Position numbers and translations under genes: made by a program | Part shown: piece after piece, positions 28,353-41,157 of the stretch | How positions within the stretch are numbered: the first letter of the stretch is position 1 | Layout of the letters: each line of letters opens with the position of its first letter | Notes under the pieces: generated by a model | Seen by the model: only the letters and a program-made list of their open reading frames with translations | What the model was told of the DNA's origin: nothing | Database searches by the model: none | Assembly (NCBI GenBank): GCA_946480445.1 | Contig: CAMLJN010000003.1 | Coordinates: forward strand, 124,001-188,000 | Direction: 5' to 3' | DNA length: 64,000 nt | From: an uncultured Buttiauxella sp. | GTDB taxonomy: Bacteria; Pseudomonadota; Gammaproteobacteria; Enterobacterales; Enterobacteriaceae

Positions 28353-28654
28353 AAGGTTGCGCCAGCATAGCACCCGATAGGACAGGCAACACGTTTTTTT
28401 TGCCGGTACGTTGTATGAACTAAACAACCAGACTTAACGGGGCTGAAAAATCCTCGTCGTCAGATAACGTAAATTTTTGGTGTGAAAGGGCGTGAGTAAC
28501 AGATTTGCTAATGAAAAATTGCCTTTCGTGCGATACTCTGCATAGTGCTCTGCGAGGACTTTTCAGAAAACAGAGACTAACCGTTTTGCGTAACCGAACT
28601 TATAATTAAGAAGAGAGAATTCGCAAAACAGAACAGAAAAAACAAAGGCGTAAC

Positions 28655-28683
28655 GGAACTTTGCACCGCCTGGGGCACTCCAA
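28655..28683 (+). promoter_or_regulatory. Sigma-E autoregulated promoter of rpoE
   Basis: A -35 element GGAACTT at 28655-28661, 16 bases, then CTCCAA as the -10. The arrangement corresponds to the E. coli rpoE sigma-E promoter (GGAACTT...CTCTAA). Autoregulation in the envelope stress response is expected. I could not identify the rseD leader peptide of E. coli with confidence. Confidence 0.8.
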
Positions 28684-28764
28684 CCCAGAACTTGCTCATA
28701 TCACAGAGTTCGGGTGGCTTTTCGATTAGGCGTGGATATTAGGTTTGGGGAGACTTTACCTCGG

Positions 28765-29340
28765 ATGAGCGAGCAGTTAACGGATCAGGTCCTTGTCGAA
28801 CGGGTCCAAAAGGGAGATCAGAAGTCATTCAATTTACTGGTAATTCGTTATCAGCATAAGGTGGCGAGTCTGGTTTCCCGCTATGTACCTTCAGGGGATG
28901 TCCCTGATGTGGTGCAGGAATCATTTATCAAGGCTTATCGGGCGCTGGATTCTTTCCGCGGCGATAGCGCGTTTTACACGTGGCTGTACCGCATTGCGGT
29001 GAATACAGCGAAAAATTATCTGGTTGCTCAGGGCAGGCGCCCCCCGTCCAGCGATGTGGATGCTATTGATGCTGAAAACTTCGAAAGTGGCGGTGCGTTG
29101 AAAGAAATTTCGAACCCTGAGAACTTAATGTTGTCAGAAGAGCTGAGACAAATAGTTTTCCGTACTATTGAGTCGCTCCCGGAAGATTTACGCATGGCAA
29201 TTACGTTGCGGGAGTTGGATGGCCTGAGCTATGAAGAGATAGCCGTCATCATGGATTGCCCGGTAGGTACAGTGCGTTCTCGTATTTTCCGCGCGCGGGA
29301 AGCTATTGATAATAAAGTTCAACCGCTTATCAGGCGTTGA
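28765..29340 (+). CDS. rpoE: RNA polymerase sigma factor RpoE (sigma-E)
   Basis: A 191-residue ECF sigma factor controlling the envelope stress response. Region 2 includes QESFIKAYRALDSFRGDSAFYTWLYRIA, and region 4 includes GLSYEEIAVIMDCPVGTVRSRIFRARE. The start ATG 28765 gives MSEQLTDQ as in K-12; the in-frame upstream extension is not supported. First gene of the rpoE-rseA-rseB-rseC operon. Confidence 0.98.
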   Translation: MSEQLTDQVLVERVQKGDQKSFNLLVIRYQHKVASLVSRYVPSGDVPDVVQESFIKAYRALDSFRGDSAFYTWLYRIAVNTAKNYLVAQGRRPPSSDVDAIDAENFESGGALKEISNPENLMLSEELRQIVFRTIESLPEDLRMAITLRELDGLSYEEIAVIMDCPVGTVRSRIFRAREAIDNKVQPLIRR

Positions 29341-29370
29341 CGATAGCGGGTTACTGGAAGGGTATTTAGG

Positions 29371-30018
29371 ATGCAGAAAGAACAGCTTTCCGCTTTAATG
29401 GACGGGGAAACTCTCGATAGCGAGCTGCTTAACACCTTGTCGAAAGACAAAGCTATGCAGCAAAGCTGGGAGAGCTACCACCTGATCCGCGACACCATGC
29501 GCGGAGATACCAGCGAGATACTTCATTTTGATATTTCAGCCAACGTAATGGCTGCAATTGCAAATGAACCAGTGCGTCAGGTCACGCCACTTATCCCGGA
29601 ACAGCAGCCTCAGCCGCAGCAATGGCAGAAGATGCCGTTCTGGCAGAAGGTGCGTCCATGGGCCAGCCAGCTTACCCAAATGGGGGTGGCAGCGTGCGTG
29701 TCGCTTGCGGTTATCGTTGGCGTGCAGCACTATAATGGCCAGTCAGACAGCGCAGCGCAGCCGGAAACTCCGGTGTTCAATACGCTGCCCATGATGGGCA
29801 AAGCCAGCCCGGTCAGCCTGGGTGTGCCGTCTGACAGCACGGCCAGCAATGGCCAACAGCAGGTACAGGAACAGCGTCGTCGTATCAACGCCATGTTGCA
29901 GGACTATGAACTGCAGCGCCGTTTACACGCCGAACAACTCCAGTTTGAACAGGCCCAAACCCAGCAGGCTGCGGTTCAGGTGCCAGGAACCCAAACTTTA
30001 GGAACTCGATCGCAGTAA
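29371..30018 (+). CDS. rseA: Anti-sigma-E factor RseA
   Basis: A 215-residue inner-membrane protein. The cytoplasmic N-terminal domain (residues ~1-66, MQKEQLSALMDGETL) binds sigma-E. A single membrane helix, MGVAACVSLAVIVGVQ, is near residues 107-122, followed by a Gln-rich periplasmic domain that binds RseB. It is cut sequentially by DegS and RseP under outer-membrane stress. Its stop codon overlaps the rseB start by one base. Confidence 0.97.
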   Translation: MQKEQLSALMDGETLDSELLNTLSKDKAMQQSWESYHLIRDTMRGDTSEILHFDISANVMAAIANEPVRQVTPLIPEQQPQPQQWQKMPFWQKVRPWASQLTQMGVAACVSLAVIVGVQHYNGQSDSAAQPETPVFNTLPMMGKASPVSLGVPSDSTASNGQQQVQEQRRRINAMLQDYELQRRLHAEQLQFEQAQTQQAAVQVPGTQTLGTRSQ

Positions 30019-30974
30019 TGAAGCAACTTTGGTGTGCTCTGTCCCTGATGACAGGCAGCCTGTTGTTCACCTCCAGCGCCTCGGCGGACACTGTTTCGTC
30101 CGGGGCGCTGTTGCAGCAGATGAACCAGGCCAGTCAGTCTCTCAATTACGAGTTGGCGTTTATCAGCATCAATAAGCAGGGGATAGAGTCGTTACGCTAT
30201 CGCCATGCGAGGCTGGACGATCGCCCGCTCGCGCAACTGCTACAGATGGATGGCCCGCGTCGGGAAGTTGTCCAGCGCGGCAGCGAAATCAGCTACTTCG
30301 AACCCGGGCTTGAACCCTTCACGCTGAACGGGGATTATATCGTCGATTCCCTGCCGTCCATCGTCTATACCGATTTTAAACGCCTGACCCCGTACTACGA
30401 TTTTATCTCCGTAGGCCGCACGCGCATTGCCGACAGGCTTTGCGAAGTCATCCGCGTGGTGGCTCGCGACGGTACGCGCTACAGTTATATCGTCTGGATG
30501 GATACTGAAACCAAGCTGCCGTTGCGCGTTGATTTACTTGACCGCGATGGTGAGACGCTGGAGCAGTTCCGTGTGATTTCGTTTACGGTCAACGGACAGG
30601 TCAGCGGCACGATGCAAAACCTGGCCAAAGCCAGCCTGCCGCCTTTGCTCTCCCTGCCGGGCAGTGAAAACGCCAGCTTCACCTGGGCGCCGACCTGGCT
30701 GCCGCAAGGATTTAGTGAAGTCTCCAGCAGCCGTCGTCCTTTACCTACCGTTGATGTTCCTATTGAGTCCAGACTCTATTCCGATGGCTTATTCAGCTTC
30801 TCGGTAAATATCAGCCGCGCGGGTAACGTCAGCGGCGATCAGCTGTTACGCACGGGGCGTCGTACCGTCAGTACTGAAGTGCGCAACAAAACCGAAATCA
30901 CTATCGTTGGTGAGCTGCCTCCGCAAACGGCCAAACGCATCGCTGACAGCATTAAATTCAGGACAGCCCAATGA
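30018..30974 (+). CDS. rseB: Sigma-E regulatory protein RseB
   Basis: A 318-residue periplasmic protein with a signal peptide (residues 1-23, ending SSASA). The large N-terminal domain resembles LolA/LolB lipid-binding folds and the smaller C-terminal domain contacts RseA. It protects RseA from DegS and senses LPS. Overlaps rseA by 1 bp and rseC by 4 bp, so translation is probably coupled. Confidence 0.96.
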   Translation: MKQLWCALSLMTGSLLFTSSASADTVSSGALLQQMNQASQSLNYELAFISINKQGIESLRYRHARLDDRPLAQLLQMDGPRREVVQRGSEISYFEPGLEPFTLNGDYIVDSLPSIVYTDFKRLTPYYDFISVGRTRIADRLCEVIRVVARDGTRYSYIVWMDTETKLPLRVDLLDRDGETLEQFRVISFTVNGQVSGTMQNLAKASLPPLLSLPGSENASFTWAPTWLPQGFSEVSSSRRPLPTVDVPIESRLYSDGLFSFSVNISRAGNVSGDQLLRTGRRTVSTEVRNKTEITIVGELPPQTAKRIADSIKFRTAQ

Positions 30975-31450
30975 TCAAAGAGTGGGCTACGGTCGTCTCA
31001 TGGGCTAACGGCGAAGCGCTGCTGCGCTGCGATGTGAAAGCGTCATGCAGCAGCTGCGCTTCCCGGGCAGGCTGCGGCAGCAGGCTGCTAAATAAGCTTG
31101 GGCCGCAAAATCAGCATTTCCTGTCGGTGGCCTGCGAACAGCCGCTGGTGGAAGGGCAGAAGGTCGAACTGGGGATAGCCGAAGGCAGCCTGATTGGGTC
31201 TGCGCTGCTGGTCTATATGTCTCCGCTGGTGGGCCTTTTCCTTATCGCTGCGCTGTTCCAGGGGCTGTTTGGTTCCGACCTTGCCGCGTTTTGCGGCGCG
31301 TTACTGGGCGGCGTTGGGGGGTTTCTGTTAGCCCGGGGATACTCGATGAAATTGAGTCGCCGTGCGGACTGGCAGCCGGTTATCCTGAACGTTGCGCTTG
31401 CTCCGGACGTGCTGCGCGTTGAGACAGACACTTCCGTAGACGGCCGGTGA
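30971..31450 (+). CDS. rseC: SoxR-reducing system / sigma-E operon membrane protein RseC
   Basis: A 159-residue inner-membrane protein with an N-terminal cysteine cluster (CDVKASCSSCASRAGCG, a probable Fe-S or metal site) and two membrane helices (residues ~78-98 and ~102-120). E. coli RseC takes part in reduction of SoxR and modestly affects sigma-E. Overlaps rseB by ATGA. After it, 31451-31657 carries the lepA upstream region and no gene. Confidence 0.94.
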   Translation: MIKEWATVVSWANGEALLRCDVKASCSSCASRAGCGSRLLNKLGPQNQHFLSVACEQPLVEGQKVELGIAEGSLIGSALLVYMSPLVGLFLIAALFQGLFGSDLAAFCGALLGGVGGFLLARGYSMKLSRRADWQPVILNVALAPDVLRVETDTSVDGR

Positions 31451-31657
31451 TTTTTAGCAGCCCCGTACTCCAGATTCACACTTGCGCCTCGCCTCTTTTC
31501 TTCCCTCAGCTAAGCTTGCAGGATGAGCAGTTTCCTCGCTTTCTCGTTGTAGTGTAGAATGCGGCGTTTCAGGCGGAAGACAGCCATTGACATCATGCTC
31601 CGTACAGCGCGAAGCGCCGAGCTCTCAGGCATTTGTAAGGCATAAAAACCTCTAACT

Positions 31658-33457
<1,800 letters not shown>

Positions 33458-33471
33458 TCTAAGGAGTTAGC

Positions 33472-34446
33472 ATGGCGAATAAGTTTGCTCTGATCCTCGT
33501 GATAGCCACGCTGGTGACGGGCATTTTATGGTGCATTGATAAGTTTGTCTTTGCCCCTAAGCGTCGTGAAAAACAGGCGGCAGCGCAGGCTGCCACTGGC
33601 GAAACGCTGGATGCGCAAACGCTCAAGAAAGTCGGGCCGAAACCCGGCTGGCTTGAAACCGGTGCCTCAGTCTTCCCGGTGCTGGCGATAGTGCTGATCG
33701 TGCGTTCGTTTATTTACGAACCTTTCCAGATCCCTTCCGGCTCAATGATGCCAACCTTGTTAATTGGCGATTTTATTCTGGTTGAAAAATTTGCCTATGG
33801 CATTAAAGATCCGATTTACCAGAAAACGCTAATTGAGACCGGCCATCCGAAACGCGGCGATATTGTGGTGTTTAAATATCCGCAGGACCCGAGTCTGGAC
33901 TACATCAAGCGTACGGTTGGTTTACCGGGCGATCGCGTCAGCTATGATCCTGTCGCCAAAGAAGTCACCGTGCAGCCTAATTGCAGCTCCGGGCAGGCCT
34001 GTGGCAATGCGTTGCCTGTTACCTACAGCAACGTAGAGCCGAGCGATTTCGTACAGACCTTTGCACGCAGCAACGGCAGGGAAGCAAACTCTGGCTTCTT
34101 CCAGCTTGCACAAAATGAAACCAAAGAAGGCGGGATCCGTCTGAACGAGCGCAAAGAGACGCTGGGCGATGTCACCCACCGTATTCTGACCGTGCCGATT
34201 GCTCAGGATCAGGTTGGCATGTATTACCAGCAGCAGGGTCAGCAGCTGGCGACCTGGATTGTTCCGCCGGGCCATTACTTTATGATGGGTGATAACCGCG
34301 ACAACAGTGCAGATAGCCGCTACTGGGGCTTTGTGCCGGAGCAAAACCTGGTCGGCAAAGCCACCGCCATCTGGATGAGCTTTGAGAAGCAGGAAGGTGA
34401 ATGGCCAACGGGTGTTCGTCTGAGCCGTATTGGCGGCATTCATTGA
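33472..34446 (+). CDS. lepB: Signal peptidase I LepB
   Basis: A 324-residue inner-membrane protease with two N-terminal membrane helices (residues ~4-22 and ~60-78). The catalytic Ser is in IPSGSMMPTLL and the catalytic Lys in DYIKRTVGLPGD; box E is GDNRDNSADSR. Cleaves signal peptides on the periplasmic side. The same length as the K-12 protein. Confidence 0.98.
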   Translation: MANKFALILVIATLVTGILWCIDKFVFAPKRREKQAAAQAATGETLDAQTLKKVGPKPGWLETGASVFPVLAIVLIVRSFIYEPFQIPSGSMMPTLLIGDFILVEKFAYGIKDPIYQKTLIETGHPKRGDIVVFKYPQDPSLDYIKRTVGLPGDRVSYDPVAKEVTVQPNCSSGQACGNALPVTYSNVEPSDFVQTFARSNGREANSGFFQLAQNETKEGGIRLNERKETLGDVTHRILTVPIAQDQVGMYYQQQGQQLATWIVPPGHYFMMGDNRDNSADSRYWGFVPEQNLVGKATAIWMSFEKQEGEWPTGVRLSRIGGIH

Positions 34447-34516
34447 TGAATTAAATCTGGTTAGACTAACGACATTCACCGTCGTTATCTATAGAATATC
34501 CCCCCGTATTTAGGTT

Positions 34517-34586
34517 GGCTCCCGCAAGGGAGCCACGGCACACGAAACAGCGTTGGCTACCCTGGTTCAGGTCTGTTCCGTGTGCT
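34517..34586 (+). promoter_or_regulatory. RNase III-processed leader of rnc
   Basis: Two hairpins lie between lepB and rnc: a tight stem GGCTCCC-GCAA-GGGAGCC (34517-34534), and a longer imperfect one with arms GGCACACGAAACAG (34537-34550) and CTGTTCCGTGTGCT (34573-34586). E. coli rnc has equivalent leader stem-loops that RNase III cuts to destabilise its own mRNA, so the same feedback is inferred. Confidence 0.75.
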
Positions 34587-34588
34587 GA

Positions 34589-36198
<1,610 letters not shown>

Positions 36199-36201
36199 CC
36201 G

Positions 36202-36939
36202 ATGGAAGGCTGGCAAAGGGCTTTTGTCCTGCATGGTCGCCCCTGGAGTGAAACCAGCCTTCTGCTCGACCTGTTTTCCGAAGAGTCAGGGCGGGTCCGT
36301 GTTATTGCCAAAGGCGCACGTTCTCGCCGCTCAAATCTGAAAGGCGCTTTACAGCCTTTTACCCCCCTGTTAGTCCGCTGGAGCGGGCGTGGCGACGTAA
36401 AAACGTTGCGCAGCGCCGAGGCCGTTTCCCTTGCGCTTCCTCTCAGCGGCATCTCGCTCTACAGCGGTCTTTACGTTAACGAGCTTGTCTCTCGCGTGCT
36501 TGAGCAGGAAACCCGCTTCTCTGAGCTCTTCTTTGATTATCTGCATTGTATTCAGGCCCTCGCCGGAACCAGCGGCACGCCGGAACCGGCGCTACGCCGT
36601 TTTGAGCTGGCGCTGCTGGGGCATCTTGGCTATGGCGTAGATTTCCTCCACTGTGCGGGCAGCGGGGAAGAGGTGGCAGACACCATGACTTACCGCTATC
36701 GCGAAGAGAAAGGATTTATCGCCAGTCTGGTGATAGATAACAACAGCTTCACCGGCCACGAACTAAAAGCGCTGGCAAGCCGTGAGTTTCCTGATATAGC
36801 TACGCTGCGGGCGGCAAAAAGGTTTACTCGTATGGCGCTGAAACCTTATCTCGGCGGGAAGCCGCTTAAAAGCCGTGAACTTTTCCGCCAGTTTGTGCCG
36901 AAAAATCCACCAGTTAAATCCTCGCAGGACCCGCAATAA
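36202..36939 (+). CDS. recO: DNA repair protein RecO
   Basis: A 245-residue recombination mediator of the RecFOR pathway that loads RecA on gapped DNA. An N-terminal OB-fold ([22 protein letters not shown]...[11 protein letters not shown]) is followed by a helical domain. Size is close to the E. coli protein. Confidence 0.96.
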   Translation: MEGWQRAFVLHGRPWSETSLLLDLFSEESGRVRVIAKGARSRRSNLKGALQPFTPLLVRWSGRGDVKTLRSAEAVSLALPLSGISLYSGLYVNELVSRVLEQETRFSELFFDYLHCIQALAGTSGTPEPALRRFELALLGHLGYGVDFLHCAGSGEEVADTMTYRYREEKGFIASLVIDNNSFTGHELKALASREFPDIATLRAAKRFTRMALKPYLGGKPLKSRELFRQFVPKNPPVKSSQDPQ

Positions 36940-37013
36940 CGTCTGGTCGTAGCCACGCTTTCCGTCCCCGGTGTACACTGCTTTGCATATCATTCTGTTA
37001 CCCGAGGTTAGTC

Positions 37014-37745
37014 ATGGCTGAACTACTGTTAGGCGTAAACATCGATCATATCGCAACCCTGCGTAATGCGCGCGGCACGGCATATCCGGATCCGGTGCAG
37101 GCCGCCTTTATTGCCGAGCAGGCCGGGGCGGATGGGATCACCGTGCACCTGCGCGAGGATCGTCGCCATATTACCGATCGCGATGTGCGCATCCTGCGTC
37201 AGACTCTCGATACCCGCATGAATCTTGAAATGGCCGTCACCGAAGAGATGATTGCTATTGCCTGTGAAACCAAACCGCATTTTTGTTGCCTGGTGCCGGA
37301 AAAACGCCAGGAAGTCACCACCGAAGGTGGTCTGGATGTTGCCGGGCAGCGGGACAAAATGCGTGATGCCTGTAAGCGTCTTGCTGACGCGGGCATTCTG
37401 GTTTCCCTGTTTATTGATGCCGATCGCGCACAAATTGACGCAGCCGTTGAAGTTGGTGCGCCTTACATTGAAATTCATACCGGCTGCTATGCGGATGCTG
37501 AAGATGAGGCTACGCAGGCCAGAGAGCTGGCTCGCATTGCCGAAGCTGCAACCTATGCTGCAGGTAAGGGGTTGAAGGTGAATGCGGGCCACGGCCTGAC
37601 TTACCACAACGTACAGGCGATCGCTCGTCTACCCGAAATGCACGAGCTGAACATCGGCCATGCGATTATCGGCCGGGCCGTTATGAGCGGTTTAAAAGAA
37701 GCCGTGGCGGAAATGAAGCGCCTGATGTGTGAAGCGCGCGGCTAA
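37014..37745 (+). CDS. pdxJ: Pyridoxine 5'-phosphate synthase PdxJ
   Basis: A 243-residue TIM-barrel enzyme condensing 1-deoxyxylulose 5-phosphate with 3-amino-2-oxopropyl phosphate. Characteristic stretches are [27 protein letters not shown] and [11 protein letters not shown]. Overlaps acpS by one base. Confidence 0.97.
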   Translation: MAELLLGVNIDHIATLRNARGTAYPDPVQAAFIAEQAGADGITVHLREDRRHITDRDVRILRQTLDTRMNLEMAVTEEMIAIACETKPHFCCLVPEKRQEVTTEGGLDVAGQRDKMRDACKRLADAGILVSLFIDADRAQIDAAVEVGAPYIEIHTGCYADAEDEATQARELARIAEAATYAAGKGLKVNAGHGLTYHNVQAIARLPEMHELNIGHAIIGRAVMSGLKEAVAEMKRLMCEARG

Positions 37746-38125
37746 TGGCTATTCTCGGCCTCGGCACTGACATCGTGGAGATAGCGCGCATTGAGAGCGT
37801 TATCTCCCGCTCCGGCGACAGGCTGGCGAAGCGCGTGCTCAGCGCAAATGAATGGCTACAGTATGAAGCGCACCAGCAGCCGGTGCGTTTTCTGGCCAAA
37901 CGTTTTGCGGTTAAGGAAGCGGCGGCGAAGGCTTTTGGCACCGGCATTCGTAACGGGCTGGCCTTCAATCAGTTTGAAGTGTTTAACGATCCGCTGGGCA
38001 AGCCGCAGCTGCGCTTCTGGGAAGAGGCTGAACGGCTGGCGACGAGAATGGGTGTGCGTTCCGTTCATGTGACGCTGGCGGATGAGCGTCACTACGCCTG
38101 TGCGACGGTGATTATCGAAAGCTAG
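37745..38125 (+). CDS. acpS: Holo-ACP synthase AcpS
   Basis: A 126-residue phosphopantetheinyl transferase that activates acyl carrier protein. Mg-binding Asp is in [12 protein letters not shown] (Asp9 region) and Glu in [16 protein letters not shown]. Last gene of the cluster. Its stop codon overlaps the convergent yfhL by 3 bp. Confidence 0.97.
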   Translation: MAILGLGTDIVEIARIESVISRSGDRLAKRVLSANEWLQYEAHQQPVRFLAKRFAVKEAAAKAFGTGIRNGLAFNQFEVFNDPLGKPQLRFWEEAERLATRMGVRSVHVTLADERHYACATVIIES

Positions 38126-38382
38126 ATTTTATCCGCGTGATGCAGCTGTACAAATTTATCCCACAGCTGCTCTTCGCTTTCCATATGCGCAGGGTCGATG
38201 ATAATGGTATTTACAATCGGGCAGACTTGCTGGCAGGTTGGCGTATCGTAATGCCCCACGCACTGGGTACAGCGGTCGGTATCAATTTGATAGATGCTCT
38301 CGCCCATGGAGATGGCCTGGTTGGGACATTCCGGCTCGCACATATCGCAGTTGATGCATTTTTTGGTAATTAATAAAGCCAC
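38122..38382 (-). CDS. yfhL: Ferredoxin-like 4Fe-4S protein YfhL
   Basis: An 86-residue ferredoxin with two cluster motifs, [12 protein letters not shown] and a longer-spaced second set [18 protein letters not shown], typical of the Allochromatium-type family. A GTG at 38382 matches the K-12 start ([11 protein letters not shown]); an upstream in-frame GTG at 38391 would add three residues. It marks the left border of the accessory island. Confidence 0.9.
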   Translation of the reverse strand: MALLITKKCINCDMCEPECPNQAISMGESIYQIDTDRCTQCVGHYDTPTCQQVCPIVNTIIIDPAHMESEEQLWDKFVQLHHADKI

Positions 38383-38391
38383 TTCAATCAC

Positions 38392-38857
38392 TTGCCTTTT
38401 TTGTCTTCAATAATCAATTGGTTATTTAGTCTCTGAATTCCTTTCCCGGATTCATTTTCTGTGAGGTTGTACAGCATAAAAAGCACTAATTACTCACTTG
38501 CGTATTACAAAACCGCAACACAGACCGGGAATCACACCCCTAAATAACCTCATGTGCGAGTCTGTCTCACAATGTGCTATAGGAGCAGGAATTTCAGTCG
38601 CGCACTTTAACACAGAACATCGAAATCTTGCGCATTGCATCTATATCCAGCCCCGGCGCACTCTACAGGGTAGGGCGCCCATACCTGTACCGGAGCGGAA
38701 ATTATAGCCCAGGCAAACAGCATAATCTCTATGTTTTCGGCGCAGGCCTGGGTTGCGTTTTGCATGGGCATTTCGCTGAAAGTTTCGATGTCAGCCATAA
38801 TATTCTGGACATAAAATTGCCTTGTATTACAGGGTTGACCCGGAATGAAGAGAGGTT
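38392..38857. other. Intergenic stretch between yfhL and the effector gene
   Basis: No gene that I can support. In K-12 the equivalent yfhL-yfhH interval carries the small toxin/antisense pair shoB-ohsC; I could not recognise a ShoB-like peptide here. An imperfect inverted repeat with arms ACAGG and CCTGT around GGGCGCCC is present near 38667-38690, of unknown meaning. Confidence 0.4.
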
Positions 38858-39393
38858 ATGTGGGAAGGCGTCCCTGTGCTTAAAAGAGGTGGTTTGCGAT
38901 TATTAACTTCGGGTGAAATTCGTCTGGCAATGAAACTATACGGTTACAGCATCCAGTACAACCGGGTATGGGTTCATCACGGTAGCTATCTGCCATTTGA
39001 TATGCAGGGAAATAATACGGCGATGACGCCGAACGGCGAGATATGGTTTGAAACTAACGTTTATCGTGATGATTATTCTATAGCTTCGGTCGATTATCAG
39101 CATCTGTTTATGCATGAAATGATGCATGTTTGGCAATATCAGCGCGGTATGAATGTCAGAATGCGTGGTTTAGTATCCTGGGCTACAAATTATAAATATA
39201 GTCTTGATAAAAGCAATTTATCTGGGTATTCGATGGAGCAGCAGGCTTCGATAGTGTCCGATTACTGGCTACTGATGAAACTTGGCTTCGTAAAAAATAA
39301 AAGAATGATTAATTAAAGGATTATGATACAGCTGAGTCTGTGAAGGAGTTGGCTGGGAAGTATCAAAAAATTTTAAAGGGTTTTCCTCGATGA
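38858..39393 (+). pseudogene. Orphan type VI effector-like zinc metallopeptidase, 3' frameshift
   Basis: The intact part (152 codons, 38858-39316) resembles the small Rhs/VgrG-associated zincin proteins: LLTSGEIRLAMKLYG near the start, then NTAMTPNGEIWF, then the zinc site HEMMHVWQYQ at residues 86-95 (His86-Glu87, His90). After MIN the frame hits TAA at 39314. One extra base there would restore a frame reading LKDYDTAESVKELAGKYQ and ending at a TGA (39391-39393) that overlaps the immunity gene by four bases. I infer a one-base deletion near 39313 that removes about 25 C-terminal residues. Good ribosome site AGAGAGG. A sequencing error is the alternative. Confidence 0.7.
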
Positions 39394-39746
39394 TAAAAAA
39401 AAGTTTGTTATGTCTTTTCCTTTTTCTGCTAATGGGATGCGCTGGTGACAGACTGTCTTTTCACCAGGCAGGGAGTGCAACTGTAAATGAAAACCGCATA
39501 TGTATATCTTCTTTTCCCGGTGATATTCTGGAATATTATTCGCTAAGTTCATCTGAAAATAACTTTGAAGCACCACTGTCGATAGAAGATAATATCGTAA
39601 AAAAGCACTCCGACACCTGCATTCCTTTGACGTTGAAAAACAACACGAATTATGAGTTGATTTACGAGCTTAACGGCAAAAAATACCGATTCGAATTTAT
39701 GACCGATGCTCATAAAAAAGTGACAATAACCTACAGTAAGTCGTAA
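39390..39746 (+). CDS. Putative T6SS immunity periplasmic lipoprotein
   Basis: A 118-residue lipoprotein with lipobox LMGC (Cys17) and mature start CAGDRLSFHQAG. The body has a conserved-looking pattern, GDILEYYSLSSSENNFEAPL, then DTCIPLTLKNNTNYELIYELNGKKYRFEF, which I recognise as the family annotated as T6SS periplasmic immunity lipoproteins. Low GC. Its ATG overlaps the restored effector stop codon, which supports an effector/immunity pair. It would block the peptidase in the periplasm. Confidence 0.65.
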   Translation: MIKKSLLCLFLFLLMGCAGDRLSFHQAGSATVNENRICISSFPGDILEYYSLSSSENNFEAPLSIEDNIVKKHSDTCIPLTLKNNTNYELIYELNGKKYRFEFMTDAHKKVTITYSKS

Positions 39747-40222
39747 AAGATACCTGTGGCCAGGCGAATCACATAACCCAATGCCGCTTTACGGATCGCC
39801 GGGAATTTAGTCGCAATTTTCAGCAGGTTGTATAACCTGGCGCACAATGCCGCCAGCCTTGTCTTCCGGGAATTCAGCGAAAGCCTTCCGCCCACAGCTG
39901 TTTCGCTATCTTCTATCCGAATCTTCCGGTGGCTGGGCTTTATGCACTGATAAACAGCCTGGTGGCCGCGCCAGCCTGATGCTGTAGGCCTATGCGGAAT
40001 ACTTACCCCCGGCGTCGTCAACGACCTGCCGCAACAAGAACAGGACATGTATTTATATACAGTGTAAAATATGGGGCAAACCTGGTGCCCGGGCACGGGA
40101 TGTCGATGGCGCGCACTTTACTGCAAATGCAAAATACCCCCAATATCGCTAAGTTTCAGGTCTTGTTTTGCTTTGTGTACTTTCAGTACGTGCTATGATG
40201 GCAGGAACGGCCCTCAGACAGA
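39747..40222. other. Gene-poor stretch with a possible gene remnant on the minus strand
   Basis: A minus-strand frame (40096-39731) encodes up to 121 residues ending ARLYNLLKIATKFPAIRK... It has no convincing start or recognised domain and may be the decayed end of a mobile-element gene. From about 40140 the repressor promoter begins: extended -10 TGCTATGAT at 40191-40199 and an operator GTACTTTCAGTAC at 40177-40189. Confidence 0.35.
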
Positions 40223-40244
40223 GTGATGATCGTACTTATGGTAC
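40177..40244 (+). promoter_or_regulatory. Repressor promoter with two operators (O1, O2)
   Basis: O1 is GTAC-TTTCA-GTAC (40177-40189) overlapping the promoter spacer. An extended -10 TGCTATGAT follows. O2 is GTAC-TTATG-GTAC (40232-40244), overlapping the start of the repressor coding region. Both belong to the same 13-bp operator family as the sites in front of the two leaders at 41077 and 43593, indicating autoregulation. Confidence 0.7.
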
Positions 40245-40987
40245 AGAGAGAACAATTGCGCGAAGCATTTTCCCGCAGGCTGGCGCAGGCCTGTACAGAA
40301 GCGAACTTAGATGAGTTCGGCAGAGGCATGGCCATCGCCAGGGCGCTTGGCGTTTCCTCCAAGGCCGTCAGCAAGTGGCTGAATGCCGAATCCGTTCCCC
40401 GGCAGGACAAAATGTACGAGCTGGCCACGTTTTTAAACGCGGATGTGCTCTGGTTGCAGCACGGTAGCGAAGGCAGCTTTGCCGAAGAACGCAGGGAGAG
40501 CCAGCCTGCGCGCGCGTCGGCTGAAAACGCGCCTTTCTATACCTTTCAGCCGGAGCCGGGCTTCCGTATTGACGTGCTGGATATAGAAGCCAGTGCAGGT
40601 CCGGGGCGGCTGATTTCCAGCGAAGTCACTGAAACCATCAACCACATTGTTTACGACAGCCAGGAAGCCCTTGAGCTGTTTGGCCATCGTCCTGCGTCCA
40701 GCATCAAAGTGATTACCGTCACCGGCGACAGCATGTCCGGCACCATTGAGCTGGGCGACTATATCTTTGTGGATATCGCGAAGGACTACTTCCACGGCGA
40801 CGGTATCTACGTGTTCCTCTACAAAGGGCAGCTGCTGGTCAAACGCCTGCAAATGACCCACGATTGCCTGCTGGTACGTTCCGACAATGCAAAATACAGC
40901 GACTGGAAAATCAGCGAGGATAACGAACAGCACCTCAAAATTATTGGCAGAGTGATGTACAGCCACTCCATTCGCCGCCATGCCTGA
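40226..40987 (+). CDS. LexA/CI-like tailocin repressor (S24 autopeptidase)
   Basis: A ~253-residue repressor. Residues ~8-75 form the helix-turn-helix (GRGMAIARALGVSSKAVSKWLNAE). A linker follows, then an S24 peptidase fold. The self-cleavage Ala-Gly bond is in EASAGPGR (near 124-125), the catalytic Ser in TGDSMSGTIELGDYIF (near 169), and the Lys in LLVKRLQ (near 206). RecA-stimulated cleavage should therefore induce the cluster after DNA damage. The start is uncertain among GTG 40223, ATG 40226 and ATG 40238. Two operators flank its promoter. Confidence 0.88.
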   Translation: MIVLMVQREQLREAFSRRLAQACTEANLDEFGRGMAIARALGVSSKAVSKWLNAESVPRQDKMYELATFLNADVLWLQHGSEGSFAEERRESQPARASAENAPFYTFQPEPGFRIDVLDIEASAGPGRLISSEVTETINHIVYDSQEALELFGHRPASSIKVITVTGDSMSGTIELGDYIFVDIAKDYFHGDGIYVFLYKGQLLVKRLQMTHDCLLVRSDNAKYSDWKISEDNEQHLKIIGRVMYSHSIRRHA

Positions 40988-41076
40988 TTTTTTTGGCCTC
41001 GTGCAAGCGAGGTTAAAAATAAATCTTGTTATTAATCAATGAATAAAGATAACTTCCCTTTTTTTATTCATAATTC

Positions 41077-41118
41077 GTACTTTTTGTTCTTGACTGATTT
41101 GTACCATTGGTTCAATAT
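41077..41118 (+). promoter_or_regulatory. Promoter of leader 1 with paired operators (O3, O4)
   Basis: Sigma-70-type -35 TTGACT (41090-41095), 17-base spacer, -10 CAATAT (41113-41118). O3 GTAC-TTTTT-GTTC (41077-41089) lies directly upstream of the -35 and O4 GTAC-CATTG-GTTC (41101-41113) in the spacer, starting exactly 24 bp apart. A repressor dimer pair here would exclude polymerase. Confidence 0.8.
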
Positions 41119-41157
41119 TGATTCATCAGCAGGACACAATGCCCCGCTGAATAGCAA

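Noticed and set aside
28714-28764. In-frame N-terminal extension of RpoE or an rseD leader peptide
   Set aside because: The MSEQLTDQ start is strongly conserved, and I could not align the upstream frame to E. coli RseD.
38667-38690. Inverted repeat as a tRNA or structured RNA gene
   Set aside because: Arms are interrupted and no cloverleaf or terminator follows.
39731-40096. 121-codon minus-strand ORF as a real gene
   Set aside because: No convincing start and no recognised domain; kept only as a possible remnant.
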